Shown here: positions 1 to 8,435 of the stretch, in pieces
Layout: each line of letters opens with the position of its first letter
Numbering within the stretch: position 1 is the stretch's first letter
Assembly (NCBI GenBank): GCA_903789505.1
Contig: CAIFEU010000003.1
Coordinates: forward strand, 1-45,422
Direction of reading: 5' to 3'
Source of the DNA: an uncultured Coriobacteriales bacterium
Lineage (GTDB): Bacteria; Actinomycetota; Coriobacteriia; Coriobacteriales; UMGS124
Length of the DNA stretch: 45,422 nt
Made by a program: the position numbers and the translations under genes
Notes under the pieces: model-generated
Seen by the model: the letters and a program-made list of their open reading frames with translations, nothing else
Told to the model about the DNA's origin: nothing
Database searches by the model: none

Positions 1-228
1 AATAGCAACTCGCCAGAAACCGGGGGGGGGGGGGGCGCCGCTGGGGGGCCGCCGGGGCAGGGGGGGCCGCTGGGGGGGGGGGCGCCCGGCTGGGGGCTGG
101 GTTCGCAGGGGGCGCCCCGCGACCGTGTCGCCGCGGGACGCCCGACGTGCCCGGACAGGCGCCGGCTCAGCCGCCGGCCTTGCGGGCGCCGGCCCTCATG
201 CAAGCCGACGCCCCCACGCCCGCGCCCG
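1..228. repeat. G-rich low-complexity tract at the left edge
   Basis: The first 120 bases contain several runs of 6 to 14 consecutive G residues on the plus strand, separated by short GC-rich spacers (for example GCCGCTGGGGGG, repeated with variations). No gene is supported between base 1 and the stop codon of purB at 229. The composition could fold into G-quadruplexes, but position at the window edge and homopolymer length also fit a sequencing or assembly artefact at a contig end. Confidence 0.5.
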
Positions 229-1572
229 TCAGAACTCGAGGCCCTCCAGGCGGTCGAACACCACGTCGATGCGCGTCAGGAAGTCCCACGGGTCGAAGAT
301 CTCGTCGAGCTTCTCGGCGGGGATGGTGCAGTCGGGGTCCTCCTCCAGGCGCTCGCGCAGGCCCTTGCCCGGGCGCGCCTGCTGGATGTCGTCCCACACC
401 TCCATGGAGTTGCGCTGGACGATCTTGTAGGCGTCCTCGCGCGTGATGCCGGTATCGACCAGCGCGAGCAGCACCTTGCTCGAGAAGATCAGGCCGCGCG
501 TGCGGTTGAGGTTGGCCTCCATGTTCTTGGGGTAGAGCTTCATGCCGTCGAGGATCCACTCGAGCTTGGCGAGCATGTAGTCGAGGGCGATGAAGCTGTC
601 GGCCTGCGCCACGCGCTCCGCCGAGCTGTGCGAGATGTCGCGCTCGTGCCACAGGGCGACGTCGTCGAACGCCACCTGGGCGTTGGCCTTCACGATACGG
701 CTCATGCCGCAGATGCGCTCGGCAGTGATGGGGTTGCGCTTGTGCGGCATCGCGCTGGAGCCCTTCTGGCCCTTCTTGAACGGCTCCTCCGCCTCGAGCG
801 TGTCGGTCTTCTGCAGCGCGCGGACCTCGGTCGCGATCCGCTCGCAGGTCGCGGCGGTCGTGGCGAGCACGCCGGCGAGGTAGGCGTGGTGGTCGCGGCT
901 GATGACCTGCGTCGACAGCGGGTCGTGGTGCAGTCCCAGGTGCTCGCAGACGTACTCCTCGACGAACGGGTCGATGCTCGAGTAGCTGCCCACCGCGCCG
1001 GAGATCGCCCCGTACGACACGTTGTCGCGCGCGTCGAGCAGGCGGTCGTAGTCGCGCTTGAGCTCCCACGCCCAGCTGCCAAACTTCATGCCAAACGTCA
1101 TGGGCTCGGCGTGGATGCCGTGCGTGCGGCCGACGCACAGGGTGTTGCGCTCCTCGAACGCGCGGCGCTTGCAGATCTCGCCCACGCGCTTGACGTCCTC
1201 GATGATGATGTCGCACGCCTGGGTCAGGATGTAGCACAGCGCCGTGTCGCCCAGGTCGGAGCTGGTCATGCCGTAGTGGACCCAACGGCTTGGCTTGGGC
1301 TGCCCCTCGGGCACGTCGGCGTCGATGTAGCGGGCCATGTCGGTGAGGAAGGCGATGACGTCGTGGTTCGTGACCGCCTCGATTTCGTCGACCTCCTCCT
1401 TCTTGAAGTCGGCGTGGTCGCGGATCCAGGCCGCCTCCTCGCGCGTGATGCCGATCTTGCCCAGCTCGGCCTGCGCCTCGCACGCCAGGACCTCGATCTG
1501 CTTCCACACGTCGTACTTGTTTTCCAGGGAGAAGATATGGCCCATCTCGGGACGGGTATAGCGTTCGATCAT
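229..1572 (-). CDS. purB: Adenylosuccinate lyase
   Basis: PurB cleaves SAICAR to AICAR plus fumarate and adenylosuccinate to AMP plus fumarate, two steps of purine synthesis in the cytosol. The 447-residue length is normal. The fumarase/aspartase superfamily signature GSSAMPHKRNP is intact near residue 272 and carries the flexible catalytic loop serine. TSSDLGDTA near residue 106 and GRTHGIHAEPMTFG near residue 149 are the other conserved substrate-binding blocks. The ATG at 1572 begins with the typical MIERYTRPEMGHIFSLENKY and has an AGGAAAGAG ribosome-binding site. It stands alone on the minus strand: the next upstream minus-strand gene ends 245 bases away. Confidence 0.97.
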   Translation of the reverse strand: MIERYTRPEMGHIFSLENKYDVWKQIEVLACEAQAELGKIGITREEAAWIRDHADFKKEEVDEIEAVTNHDVIAFLTDMARYIDADVPEGQPKPSRWVHYGMTSSDLGDTALCYILTQACDIIIEDVKRVGEICKRRAFEERNTLCVGRTHGIHAEPMTFGMKFGSWAWELKRDYDRLLDARDNVSYGAISGAVGSYSSIDPFVEEYVCEHLGLHHDPLSTQVISRDHHAYLAGVLATTAATCERIATEVRALQKTDTLEAEEPFKKGQKGSSAMPHKRNPITAERICGMSRIVKANAQVAFDDVALWHERDISHSSAERVAQADSFIALDYMLAKLEWILDGMKLYPKNMEANLNRTRGLIFSSKVLLALVDTGITREDAYKIVQRNSMEVWDDIQQARPGKGLRERLEEDPDCTIPAEKLDEIFDPWDFLTRIDVVFDRLEGLEF

Positions 1573-1817
1573 GTTGGCGTCTCTTTCCTCGTAGCCCCTC
1601 GCGGCAGTTGCGGCATGTCGTCCCAGTCGACCCAGGTGGCAGGCCCGTCATCCCTTGTAGAGTCTACCGTGTCGTGTGGGCAATCTGTAGCGGAACGACG
1701 CGTTTTCGCACCCTGCCGTCAGGACACCCCTTCGCTGACCGCATGGCATCAGCCCGCGCGTGGCATCGGCCCGCACTGCGCCTCGATTGCCCGGCGATCA
1801 CACCCATGGGCCCGCAG

Positions 1818-2390
1818 TCATGCGGCCCCGTCCCCGCGAATGCCGCGAGCGAGGGTCTCCGCCTGTTCGTCGATGATGCCCATGAGTTGATTGACCGACT
1901 CCCTGCGCCCATGGCTCGCCCAGGTGAGCAGGATGCTCAGCGTGAACCCGGTGCGCACCGCCATGAAGAAGTCACCTCGGTCGCCCTCGGTTCTCGGAAG
2001 GGTACCGAAGCGCTCGCGCAGCTCCTCACCGACGCGCCGATGGCTCGCATAGACGATGTCTGCCCTGTTGTTGCGGACGAGCAGCTCGAGAATCTCCCCG
2101 TTCTCCATCCAGTACGAGAAGTACGTGCGAAGCAGCCTGCGCTCGTTGCGGAACTCCCTCGGCCCGAGGCCGCCGAGCGCGGCGCGAAACCCTTCGTCGC
2201 AGCGCCACGCGAGGACGTCGGACAGGTTATCGAAGCACCGGTAGAAGGTCGTCCTCGCGACCCTGCTGCGCCTCTGGACCTCGCTGACCGTCACCCGGTC
2301 GAATGACTCGAGGTCCAGGCACGCAATCAGACCGTCGTAAATCCTCTCCGCGGACCTGCGGCTTCGTCGGTCGTCGCTGATGTGGTACAT
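1818..2390 (-). CDS. TetR/AcrR-family transcriptional regulator
   Basis: A 190-residue protein with a TetR-type N-terminal helix-turn-helix: residues about 30-62 read VTVSEVQRRSRVARTTFYRCFDN, matching the family pattern in which a small residue, a TTFY-type recognition helix and a Phe follow each other. The C-terminal ligand-binding half is helical and not assignable to a ligand. The gene is divergent from the HXXEE membrane protein at 2536, and the 145-base spacer contains symmetric GTAGCG repeats, so it probably represses its neighbour and itself. The ATG at 2390 is preceded by GGGGTG. The inducing signal cannot be read from the sequence. Confidence 0.85.
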   Translation of the reverse strand: MYHISDDRRSRRSAERIYDGLIACLDLESFDRVTVSEVQRRSRVARTTFYRCFDNLSDVLAWRCDEGFRAALGGLGPREFRNERRLLRTYFSYWMENGEILELLVRNNRADIVYASHRRVGEELRERFGTLPRTEGDRGDFFMAVRTGFTLSILLTWASHGRRESVNQLMGIIDEQAETLARGIRGDGAA

Positions 2391-2418
2391 GTGGCACCCC
2401 CATCCCCGTCCGACGCCG

Positions 2419-2476
2419 TTTCGCTACGAGTTTGTAGTGTCCTGTAGCGCTACGTTTCGAAACGATTGTAGCGAAA
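2419..2476. promoter_or_regulatory. Candidate operator of the TetR-family regulator
   Basis: Between the divergent genes lie TTTCGCTAC (2419-2427), the perfect palindrome GTAGCGCTAC (2444-2453), the overlapping palindrome CGTTTCGAAACG (2453-2464) and GTAGCGAAA (2468-2476). The first and last 9-mers are exact inverted copies of each other around the central palindrome. Such nested symmetry in a divergent promoter is typical of TetR-family operators. Binding is inferred. Confidence 0.6.
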
Positions 2477-2535
2477 TGCTCCTCGCAGTACAGATGGACA
2501 GACATAAGGTGTCCCGTTTGAGAGGAGCATGAGAG

Positions 2536-3246
2536 ATGTTCGAGGTGTGGCGGTGGTTTGTAGGGTGGGGGTGGCTGTACGCGATGGTCGCGATGAGCAT
2601 CACGCTCGTCGTCCAGATGGTCGTCGCCAAAGCAAGGGGAAGGGGCTGGGACGCCCTGAGGGTCTTGGGCGCCCTGACGGTCGTCGTGCTAACCCTGCAC
2701 GTCTGGGAGGAATGGGTAATCCCCGGGGGCTTCCACTACATCTACAACGCCGGTTCCGACGCCCTCCTACGCGACCGATACCCCATGAACGAGGTCACCG
2801 ACATGATCACGAACCTGGGCGGCGCACTCGTGTGGCTCGTACTGGTCGAACTTGACAGGTACGGGCGAAAGATGGGCTTCGCGGTGATGCTGTTCGGATA
2901 CTTTGAGTTCGCGGTGCACAACCTGCTCGCATATGAATCGATGACCATGCTGTATGAGGCCGACGTCTATTCGGGGTTCTATGCTCCCGGCCTGTTCACT
3001 GCCGTCGCTTGCTGGCTACCGCTGTCTGCCGCCCACACCGCGTGGTTCGCCAAGAATGGCGTCGGATGGAAGGACGCCGTGGGAGGTGTCGTGATCCTCG
3101 TGGTGCTGAGTCAGCTTCTGGTGACCGCCCCGGAGAGTCTCATCAAGAGCGAGGACAATCCCTACGCGTTCCCCAACGCCGGCTGGTACGAGCGGTTCAT
3201 CGACCCCGCGACGCAGGAGATTACGACCGAGGTAGAACGGGGGTAG
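2536..3246 (+). CDS. HXXEE-domain integral membrane protein
   Basis: A 236-residue polytopic membrane protein with about six hydrophobic segments (around residues 12-30, 44-56, 92-104, 117-131, 150-168 and 178-193). The HXXEE signature appears as HVWEEW at residues 55-60, near the end of the second segment. A second conserved-looking block, EFAVHN, lies near residue 122. The HXXEE family is uncharacterised; its His and Glu residues have been suggested to bind metal or act catalytically. AGAGGAG about nine bases upstream fixes the ATG at 2536. Divergent transcription from a TetR-type regulator suggests inducible expression, perhaps in response to a membrane-active compound (inference). Confidence 0.8.
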   Translation: MFEVWRWFVGWGWLYAMVAMSITLVVQMVVAKARGRGWDALRVLGALTVVVLTLHVWEEWVIPGGFHYIYNAGSDALLRDRYPMNEVTDMITNLGGALVWLVLVELDRYGRKMGFAVMLFGYFEFAVHNLLAYESMTMLYEADVYSGFYAPGLFTAVACWLPLSAAHTAWFAKNGVGWKDAVGGVVILVVLSQLLVTAPESLIKSEDNPYAFPNAGWYERFIDPATQEITTEVERG

Positions 3247-3364
3247 GGGAGCCGTGGGCTCTCCCCGCCCTCAACGGCCCCGTGCCCCCGCCGTGCCCTC
3301 GCCCACCCCACGCCTGCGCGCCGCGTTCGCGCACCCCGCGCGAGCGCCCGGGCACCTCAAACGC

Positions 3365-3406
3365 CGAGCGGCCCCGCCAGCGCAATCGCACCGGCGAGGC
3401 CGCTCG
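3365..3406 (-). terminator. Hairpin downstream of typA
   Basis: An imperfect inverted repeat with outer arms CGAGCGGCC and GGCCGCTCG lies just past the typA stop codon (3440). It has no strong T-tract on the minus strand, so it is only a probable terminator. The plus-strand side, just past the HXXEE gene stop, also has a GGGGAGCC/GGCTCTCCCC stem at about 3246-3265. Confidence 0.5.
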
Positions 3407-3439
3407 TCCCTGCCCCGTGATTCTCGAACCTGTGCCTGC

Positions 3440-5302
3440 CTACCCCTGCTGCGCGGCGGCAGCGGCGGCGGACTGACGGCGCACGAAGTCCTTCTTGCGG
3501 TCGGTGGCCGAGAGCAGGCGCTTGCGCATGCGGATGTGCTTGGGCGTAATCTCGACCAGCTCGTCGTCGGCGATGTACTCCATTGCCTCCTCGAGGGTGA
3601 AGGTGCGCGGCGGGGTCAGCTGGACCGCGATGTCGGCGGTGGAGGAGCGCTGGTTGCCCAGGTTCTTGGTGCGCGCGACGTTGACGACCATGTCCCCCTC
3701 GCGCTGGCGCTCGCCCACGATCATGCCCTCGTAGCACTCGTCACCGGGGCCGACGAACAGCGTGCCGCGCTCCTGCAGCGTGCCCAGGGCGTACGCCACC
3801 GCCTTGTCGGTCGACATCGAGATCATCAGGCCGTTCTTGCGCGCGTTGATCTCGCCGGCGTAGGGGCCGTACTCCAGGAAGTTGTGGTACATCATGGCCT
3901 CGCCGTGGCTCACGTTGAGCACGCGGGTCTTCAGGCCCATCAGGCCGCGCGTCGGGATCTTGAACTTGACCTGGGCGCGGTCGTCGTAGGTCTCCATGTT
4001 CGTCATCAGGCCATCGACGTTGCCGAACAGCTCGATGACCTTGCCGGCGTACTCGGACGGCGTCTCGACGACGGCCTCCTCGTACGGCTCGAGCTTCTCG
4101 CCGTTGTCGCCCCGCTTGTAGATGACGTGCGGACGGCCGACCTGGAACTCGAAGCCCTCGCGGCGCATGGTCTCCATCAGGACGGTCAGGTGGAGCACGC
4201 CGCGACCCGACACCACGACGCCGGAGTGGTCCTCGGTCTCGTGGATCTCCATCGTGATGTTGGATTCCTTCTCCTGCATCAGGCGCTCCTTGAGCTGGCG
4301 GGCGCCCACGATGTCCTTCTGGTCCTCGCGGCCGACCAGCGGCGAGGTCGAAGCCTCGAACACGACCGACAGGGTCGGCGGGTCGACGATGATCGGGTCA
4401 AGGTGCTGCGGGTCGTCGGGCGAGGTGTAGACGTCGCCGATGTCGGTGCCCTCCACGCCCACCACGGCGCAGATGTCGCCGGCGACGGCCTGGTCGCACT
4501 CCTTGCGGCCCAGGTAGTCGAACGTGTACAGCTGGCGGACGGTCGAGGTGGACAGGTCGCCGTTGTTCTTGATGACAGCGATCGTGTCACCGGTGTGGAT
4601 GGTGCCGGAGTAGATGCGGCCGACGCCGATGCGCCCGACGAACGTGGAGTGGTCGACGTTGACGACCTGCATCGCGAGCGGGGCGTCGGGCTCGACGTCG
4701 GGCGCGGGCATCTCGTCGACGATCATGTCGAGCAGCGGGTACATGTCCATGTTGCCGTCGGAGGGGTCCAGGCGCGCGTAGCCGTTCATCGCCGAGGCGT
4801 ACACGACGTGGCCCATCGTGAACTCGAGCTGCTCGTCGGTGGCGCCCAGGTCGCACATCAGGTCGAAGACGTCGTTGACGACCTCCTCCGGGCGCGCGCC
4901 CGGGCGGTCGATCTTGTTCACGACCAGCATGATCGCAAGTGACGCCTCGATCGCGTGCTGCAGGACGAAGCGCGTCTGGGGCATCGGGCCCTCGAACGCG
5001 TCAACCAGCAGCAGCGCGCCGTCGGCCATGCGCAGAACGCGCTCGACCTCGCCGCCGAAGTCCGCGTGGCCGGGGGTGTCGATGACGTTGATCTTGATGC
5101 CCTTGTACTCGATCGAGATGTTCTTGGCGAGGATCGTGATGCCGCGCTCGCGCTCCTGGTCGTTGGAGTCGAGGATGCGGTCCTGCACCTCCTGGTTGTC
5201 GCGGAACGCATCGGTCGCCCTCAGGAGCTTGTCGCACAGCGTGGTCTTGCCGTGGTCAACGTGAGCGATGATGGCGATGTTGCGAATTGAGTCCTGACGC
5301 AT
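3440..5302 (-). CDS. typA: Ribosome-associated GTPase TypA/BipA
   Basis: TypA is an EF-G-like translational GTPase that associates with ribosomes and supports 50S assembly and stress or low-temperature growth. The G1 motif AHVDHGKTTL is at residues about 14-23, the G3 motif DTPGHADFGG near 75-84 and the G4 motif NKIDRPGA near 129-136; the C-terminal part contains the TypA-specific region (GRGVLHLTVLMETMRREGFEF and what follows). I chose the internal ATG at 5302 (MRQDSIRNIAI) because it gives the family length of about 620 residues and has GAAAGG at good spacing. A longer frame opens upstream to 5383, but that extension is basic and unconserved. Confidence 0.96.
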   Translation of the reverse strand: MRQDSIRNIAIIAHVDHGKTTLCDKLLRATDAFRDNQEVQDRILDSNDQERERGITILAKNISIEYKGIKINVIDTPGHADFGGEVERVLRMADGALLLVDAFEGPMPQTRFVLQHAIEASLAIMLVVNKIDRPGARPEEVVNDVFDLMCDLGATDEQLEFTMGHVVYASAMNGYARLDPSDGNMDMYPLLDMIVDEMPAPDVEPDAPLAMQVVNVDHSTFVGRIGVGRIYSGTIHTGDTIAVIKNNGDLSTSTVRQLYTFDYLGRKECDQAVAGDICAVVGVEGTDIGDVYTSPDDPQHLDPIIVDPPTLSVVFEASTSPLVGREDQKDIVGARQLKERLMQEKESNITMEIHETEDHSGVVVSGRGVLHLTVLMETMRREGFEFQVGRPHVIYKRGDNGEKLEPYEEAVVETPSEYAGKVIELFGNVDGLMTNMETYDDRAQVKFKIPTRGLMGLKTRVLNVSHGEAMMYHNFLEYGPYAGEINARKNGLMISMSTDKAVAYALGTLQERGTLFVGPGDECYEGMIVGERQREGDMVVNVARTKNLGNQRSSTADIAVQLTPPRTFTLEEAMEYIADDELVEITPKHIRMRKRLLSATDRKKDFVRRQSAAAAAAQQG

Positions 5303-5429
5303 TCGAGCTGTACCTTTCAACGGTTTTGGCGCACCTGCGCGGGCCACGGACGTGTCTTCCGCGCGGCGCCGTGATACGGCCATGTGTTAGAGGATGGGTG
5401 ATTTTGAGCGTAGCGCCATGTTACGACCG

Positions 5430-5924
5430 CTAGACGAGCAGTTCCATCTGACCGGCCGCGGCGGGGTCCGTCCACACAAAATCTTTTGGGTGACCTGCCT
5501 TTTTGTAGAGAAGATATGCCGAGTACGCACTCGACAGCCCCTGCTCGCCGTACTCGACGATCAGGGCGTTCTTGTACGGCTGGCCCTCCTCCTCGCGGAT
5601 GGCCCCGTCGTAGGCGATCGCGTAGCGGACCGGCCGTCCCGAGAGGCCCTCGACCCTGCCGCTCTTGTGCGCGGCGCGGCGCAGGGTGTCGCGCGCCTCC
5701 CTCACGCACTCATCGACCATGTCGTCGTCGAACGAGAGCATCGCGCGGTTGCCCGACGCGTCCTCCATCGCGAGGACCGTGGTGAACCTGCCCGTCTGCC
5801 CCAAGCTCTCCAGGCCCTGGTCGACCATCTCGTTGGCGAGGTCCTCGAGCGCGCGCGAGATGGGCTCGACGTCGTCGGCGGGCTTGCCGTTGCCGGACGC
5901 GCGCCTGTTGTTACTGCCGCTCAT
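5430..5924 (-). CDS. Conserved hypothetical protein coupled to the upstream membrane protein gene
   Basis: A 164-residue soluble protein that I do not recognise. Residues 1-20 are a polar, probably disordered leader (MSGSNNRRASGNGKPADDVE). A helical stretch rich in conserved-looking hydrophobics follows, then a mixed alpha/beta part ending in WTDPAAAGQMELLV. There is no signal peptide or membrane span. The ATG at 5924 overlaps the end of the upstream gene (stop at 5911) by 14 bases and has GGAAGGAAGA before it, so the two are translationally coupled. The function probably belongs with its partner. A longer in-frame extension upstream lies inside the neighbour's coding region and is rejected as start. 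Confidence 0.75.
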   Translation of the reverse strand: MSGSNNRRASGNGKPADDVEPISRALEDLANEMVDQGLESLGQTGRFTTVLAMEDASGNRAMLSFDDDMVDECVREARDTLRRAAHKSGRVEGLSGRPVRYAIAYDGAIREEEGQPYKNALIVEYGEQGLSSAYSAYLLYKKAGHPKDFVWTDPAAAGQMELLV

Positions 5925-6774
5925 CTGAGTCTTCCTTCCCATCTGCGACCGCGCCCGCGCGCGTCGCGCCCGTGATGTCCTCGTGCCCGGCGCCGCTGCC
6001 CTTAGCCTTGGCGATCGCCGTCCGCTTCCCTCGCGAGGCCCCGTCGGCTCCCCTTGCCTCTCCTCGTCGCCTTCGGCGTTCGCGCACCTTGGCGGCAAGC
6101 CTCGAGAACGCCGCGCGCACCCTCCCCCAGAAGCGCGTGAACGCGTTGCCCTCCACGCGCTGCTCCGGCGGGACGTAGTCGGGGTCGTCGATGCCGAGCT
6201 TCTCCTTGAGGGCGTGCACGCGGTCGTCGATGTCGGTGACGTGCGCCTTCACGATCTTCGACCACTTCTGGGCATCGGTGAGCACGACCGACGCGAAGAT
6301 GATGATTGCCAGCAGCACGCCCTCCACGACGAAGCGCGGGGTGGCGCGCAGGAACCGGATCGTGATGAAGCTGACGACGACACAGAGCACCAGCGCGACG
6401 ATGCAGCTGCGGATCTTGCTCAGCTCGTTCTCGCGCATCGAGAGCAGGCGGCCGCGCAGCAGGTCGAAGCCGCTCAGCCGCGCCCAGGCATCATCGGCGG
6501 CCGACACCTTGAGCTTCTCCGTCTTGACCTTCTTGCGGAATACCCTGTCGACCATCCCGTCGTTGCCATCGGCGTCGATGCCGTTGGCAAGCAGGAAGTC
6601 CCGAGCGTCGAGCGAGTATGCCTTGAAGTTGTCGACAAGGGTCGTGACCTTGCCCTCGTCCTCGAACGACTGCGACGATATCGCCTTGTCGATCCCGTAA
6701 TAGGCGAGGCGGACGTCCTGCTCGTTGGCAGTCTCGTCCAGGTCAAGGGCGCGCAGAGCCTCGTACTTGTTCAA
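5911..6774 (-). CDS. Membrane protein with a J-domain-like N-terminus, unknown function
   Basis: A 287-residue protein if translation begins at the TTG at 6774, which has AGGGAGA about eight bases upstream. The first residues (LNKYEALRALDLDETANEQDVRLAYYGIDKAI) have the helix spacing of a J-domain start, but there is no HPD motif, so an active DnaJ co-chaperone is unlikely. Two adjacent hydrophobic segments (SCIVALVLCVVVSFITI and VEGVLLAIIIFASVVLT, about residues 140-182) form a hairpin in the membrane. The C-terminal third is highly basic and low in complexity. ATG codons exist further upstream (to 6990), but that region looks non-coding. It forms an operon with the gene at 5430-5924. Confidence 0.7.
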   Translation of the reverse strand: MNKYEALRALDLDETANEQDVRLAYYGIDKAISSQSFEDEGKVTTLVDNFKAYSLDARDFLLANGIDADGNDGMVDRVFRKKVKTEKLKVSAADDAWARLSGFDLLRGRLLSMRENELSKIRSCIVALVLCVVVSFITIRFLRATPRFVVEGVLLAIIIFASVVLTDAQKWSKIVKAHVTDIDDRVHALKEKLGIDDPDYVPPEQRVEGNAFTRFWGRVRAAFSRLAAKVRERRRRRGEARGADGASRGKRTAIAKAKGSGAGHEDITGATRAGAVADGKEDSDERQ

Positions 6775-7076
6775 TCTTGGTCTCCCTGCCTCGCTCGTCC
6801 GCTGACGCCGTGACGGGCTCGTCCTAACGTTGGAATCATCGTCGCATCTCTCGTGAGCGAAACCGCATAGGTTAGCCCACATCGCCATGTGCGATTCTAT
6901 CGCACGCGTTAGGACAAAGGATGGTCGGTCATCGTGACCTGAAGCGGAAGCGGGACTTCCGATGATGCCACGGCGTCTGCTCTGCACCATCCCCCATAGC
7001 AGGACCGCACGCCCATATATTATCGATGGACATGCGGTCTTTCTTTAGTGGTATTCTATTATAAAAAATAATATTT
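6775..7076. other. Intergenic region at the left boundary of the restriction-modification locus
   Basis: No gene is supported here. Composition changes sharply: the last 45 bases (about 7033-7077) are almost pure A+T. This sits immediately after the methyltransferase stop codon, so it is a plausible termination region for that operon and the edge of an acquired segment. The rest must hold the promoter of the minus-strand gene starting at 6774, but I see no clear -35/-10 pair. Confidence 0.5.
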
Positions 7077-8354
7077 TTAATTATTCTCTATATCATTAGC
7101 AATTTCTTTACCAATGAGATGAGGAATGCCAACTACGAGTGCGTTGCCCATGCAGAAGGCGCGTTGTGAATCGGTCATTCCCGTATCTGTCCACCCTGCG
7201 GGAAATCCCTGAAGGCTGTCGAGCTCGTCGGGAACGAGGCGCCTCAGGCGACCGTCATCACACCTCACCACGTGCTTGAAGCGCGAGGGACCCGAACCTC
7301 CTTCACCGGTGAGAATCGTCCGAGAGGGTTTGTCAGTCGAATCGGGAAACGACATCGACCCTTCTGAATACCGATAGGCGAATCCGGTCGACTTGTTAAC
7401 GCGCTCCTCGCTTTTGGCGCCCTTGAGATACTCCCAGCGGCCCACCTGGTCTTCAGGCACGAAGTACTCCTGCGGCACGTCGTCCTCAGGAACGAGAACG
7501 TCACCGAGGTTTCTGCGAGGCCCATGGTATGCCTCCTCAATCCGGCATGTCAGCGCGGAGTTCCCCACCATGACGCCCGCCTCCATGAAGGGAGACACCT
7601 TTCCGCCACGATTGAAGGATTCGGAAGCGTCATACGGGTCGGTCGGAATCTGCACCGTCATAACCTCTTGTGGCACCTCGATTGGAAGGGCCCGCGCCAT
7701 CACACCATGGCACAGCCTCTCTCGTGCGTCCCAGCTGACATTGCGCTCCGCAAAGATGTACGTGCGCTTCCTGCGCTGCGGAAAGCCATATTCAGCACTG
7801 TTGACCACGCGCCATTCGACCGAGTAGCCCAGCGAAGCCAGGCAAGAGAGAATGATTGCGAAGTCCCGCCCCCGCTGCTTTGCCGGGGACTTCAGAAGCC
7901 TGTCCACGTTCTCGAACAGACACCATCTGACGTTGTCCTGCGATTTATCGAGTTGGATTCGGAGGAATCGATAGATGTCCCACCACAGGACGCCCTTCTT
8001 CCCCTCGATTCCCGCCGCTTGAGACAAAGGGCGCGCCACCGAGTAGTCCTGGCAGGGGAATCCACCGACGACCATGTCGACCGATGGGATGTCGCGCTTC
8101 CCCGCGTCGTATTCGTCCAGCACGAGGTCAATGTCCTCGTTGACAACCGAGTCATCCCCAAAGCGCATTTTGTAGCACCTTGCCGCGAACTGCCTTCTGT
8201 CGCTTCCCGGCTCCCATTGGTTCGCCCAAATCGTTTCGAACGGTCCGGCGGCGGGCAGCCTCCATCCCCTGTCCGCGTCGACGTAACCGTCAAGGCCCAG
8301 ACGAAAGCCCCCGACGCCCGCAAAGAGCTCGGCCACTGTAATCCTGTTGTCCAC
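7077..8354 (-). CDS. DNA (cytosine-5)-methyltransferase of a type II restriction-modification system
   Basis: A 425-residue C5-cytosine methyltransferase. Motif I is AELFAGVGGFRLGLDG (residues 8-23, SAM binding). Motif IV, GGFPCQDYSVA, has the catalytic Cys at residue 101; motif VI is FENVDRLL (ENV 148-150); motif VIII is QRRKRTYIF (from 193). The variable target-recognition domain lies between about 200 and 330. It is 80 bases downstream of a Sau3AI-family endonuclease on the same strand, so methylation of GATC at the cytosine is the likely modification (inference). GC content is lower than in flanking genes, which suggests horizontal acquisition. Confidence 0.93.
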   Translation of the reverse strand: MDNRITVAELFAGVGGFRLGLDGYVDADRGWRLPAAGPFETIWANQWEPGSDRRQFAARCYKMRFGDDSVVNEDIDLVLDEYDAGKRDIPSVDMVVGGFPCQDYSVARPLSQAAGIEGKKGVLWWDIYRFLRIQLDKSQDNVRWCLFENVDRLLKSPAKQRGRDFAIILSCLASLGYSVEWRVVNSAEYGFPQRRKRTYIFAERNVSWDARERLCHGVMARALPIEVPQEVMTVQIPTDPYDASESFNRGGKVSPFMEAGVMVGNSALTCRIEEAYHGPRRNLGDVLVPEDDVPQEYFVPEDQVGRWEYLKGAKSEERVNKSTGFAYRYSEGSMSFPDSTDKPSRTILTGEGGSGPSRFKHVVRCDDGRLRRLVPDELDSLQGFPAGWTDTGMTDSQRAFCMGNALVVGIPHLIGKEIANDIENN

Positions 8355-8435
8355 GTTTCTCCAATCGCTGACTGTGGACCAGTTCAGCCAGTAATAGTAG
8401 CCAAATCCTATTGAATGATCAATACTGTTGTTGAA

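Noticed and set aside
167..1651. Long minus-strand open frame overlapping purB
   Set aside because: It is the shadow of purB in another phase, Arg/Ala/Gly-rich and without any recognisable domain.
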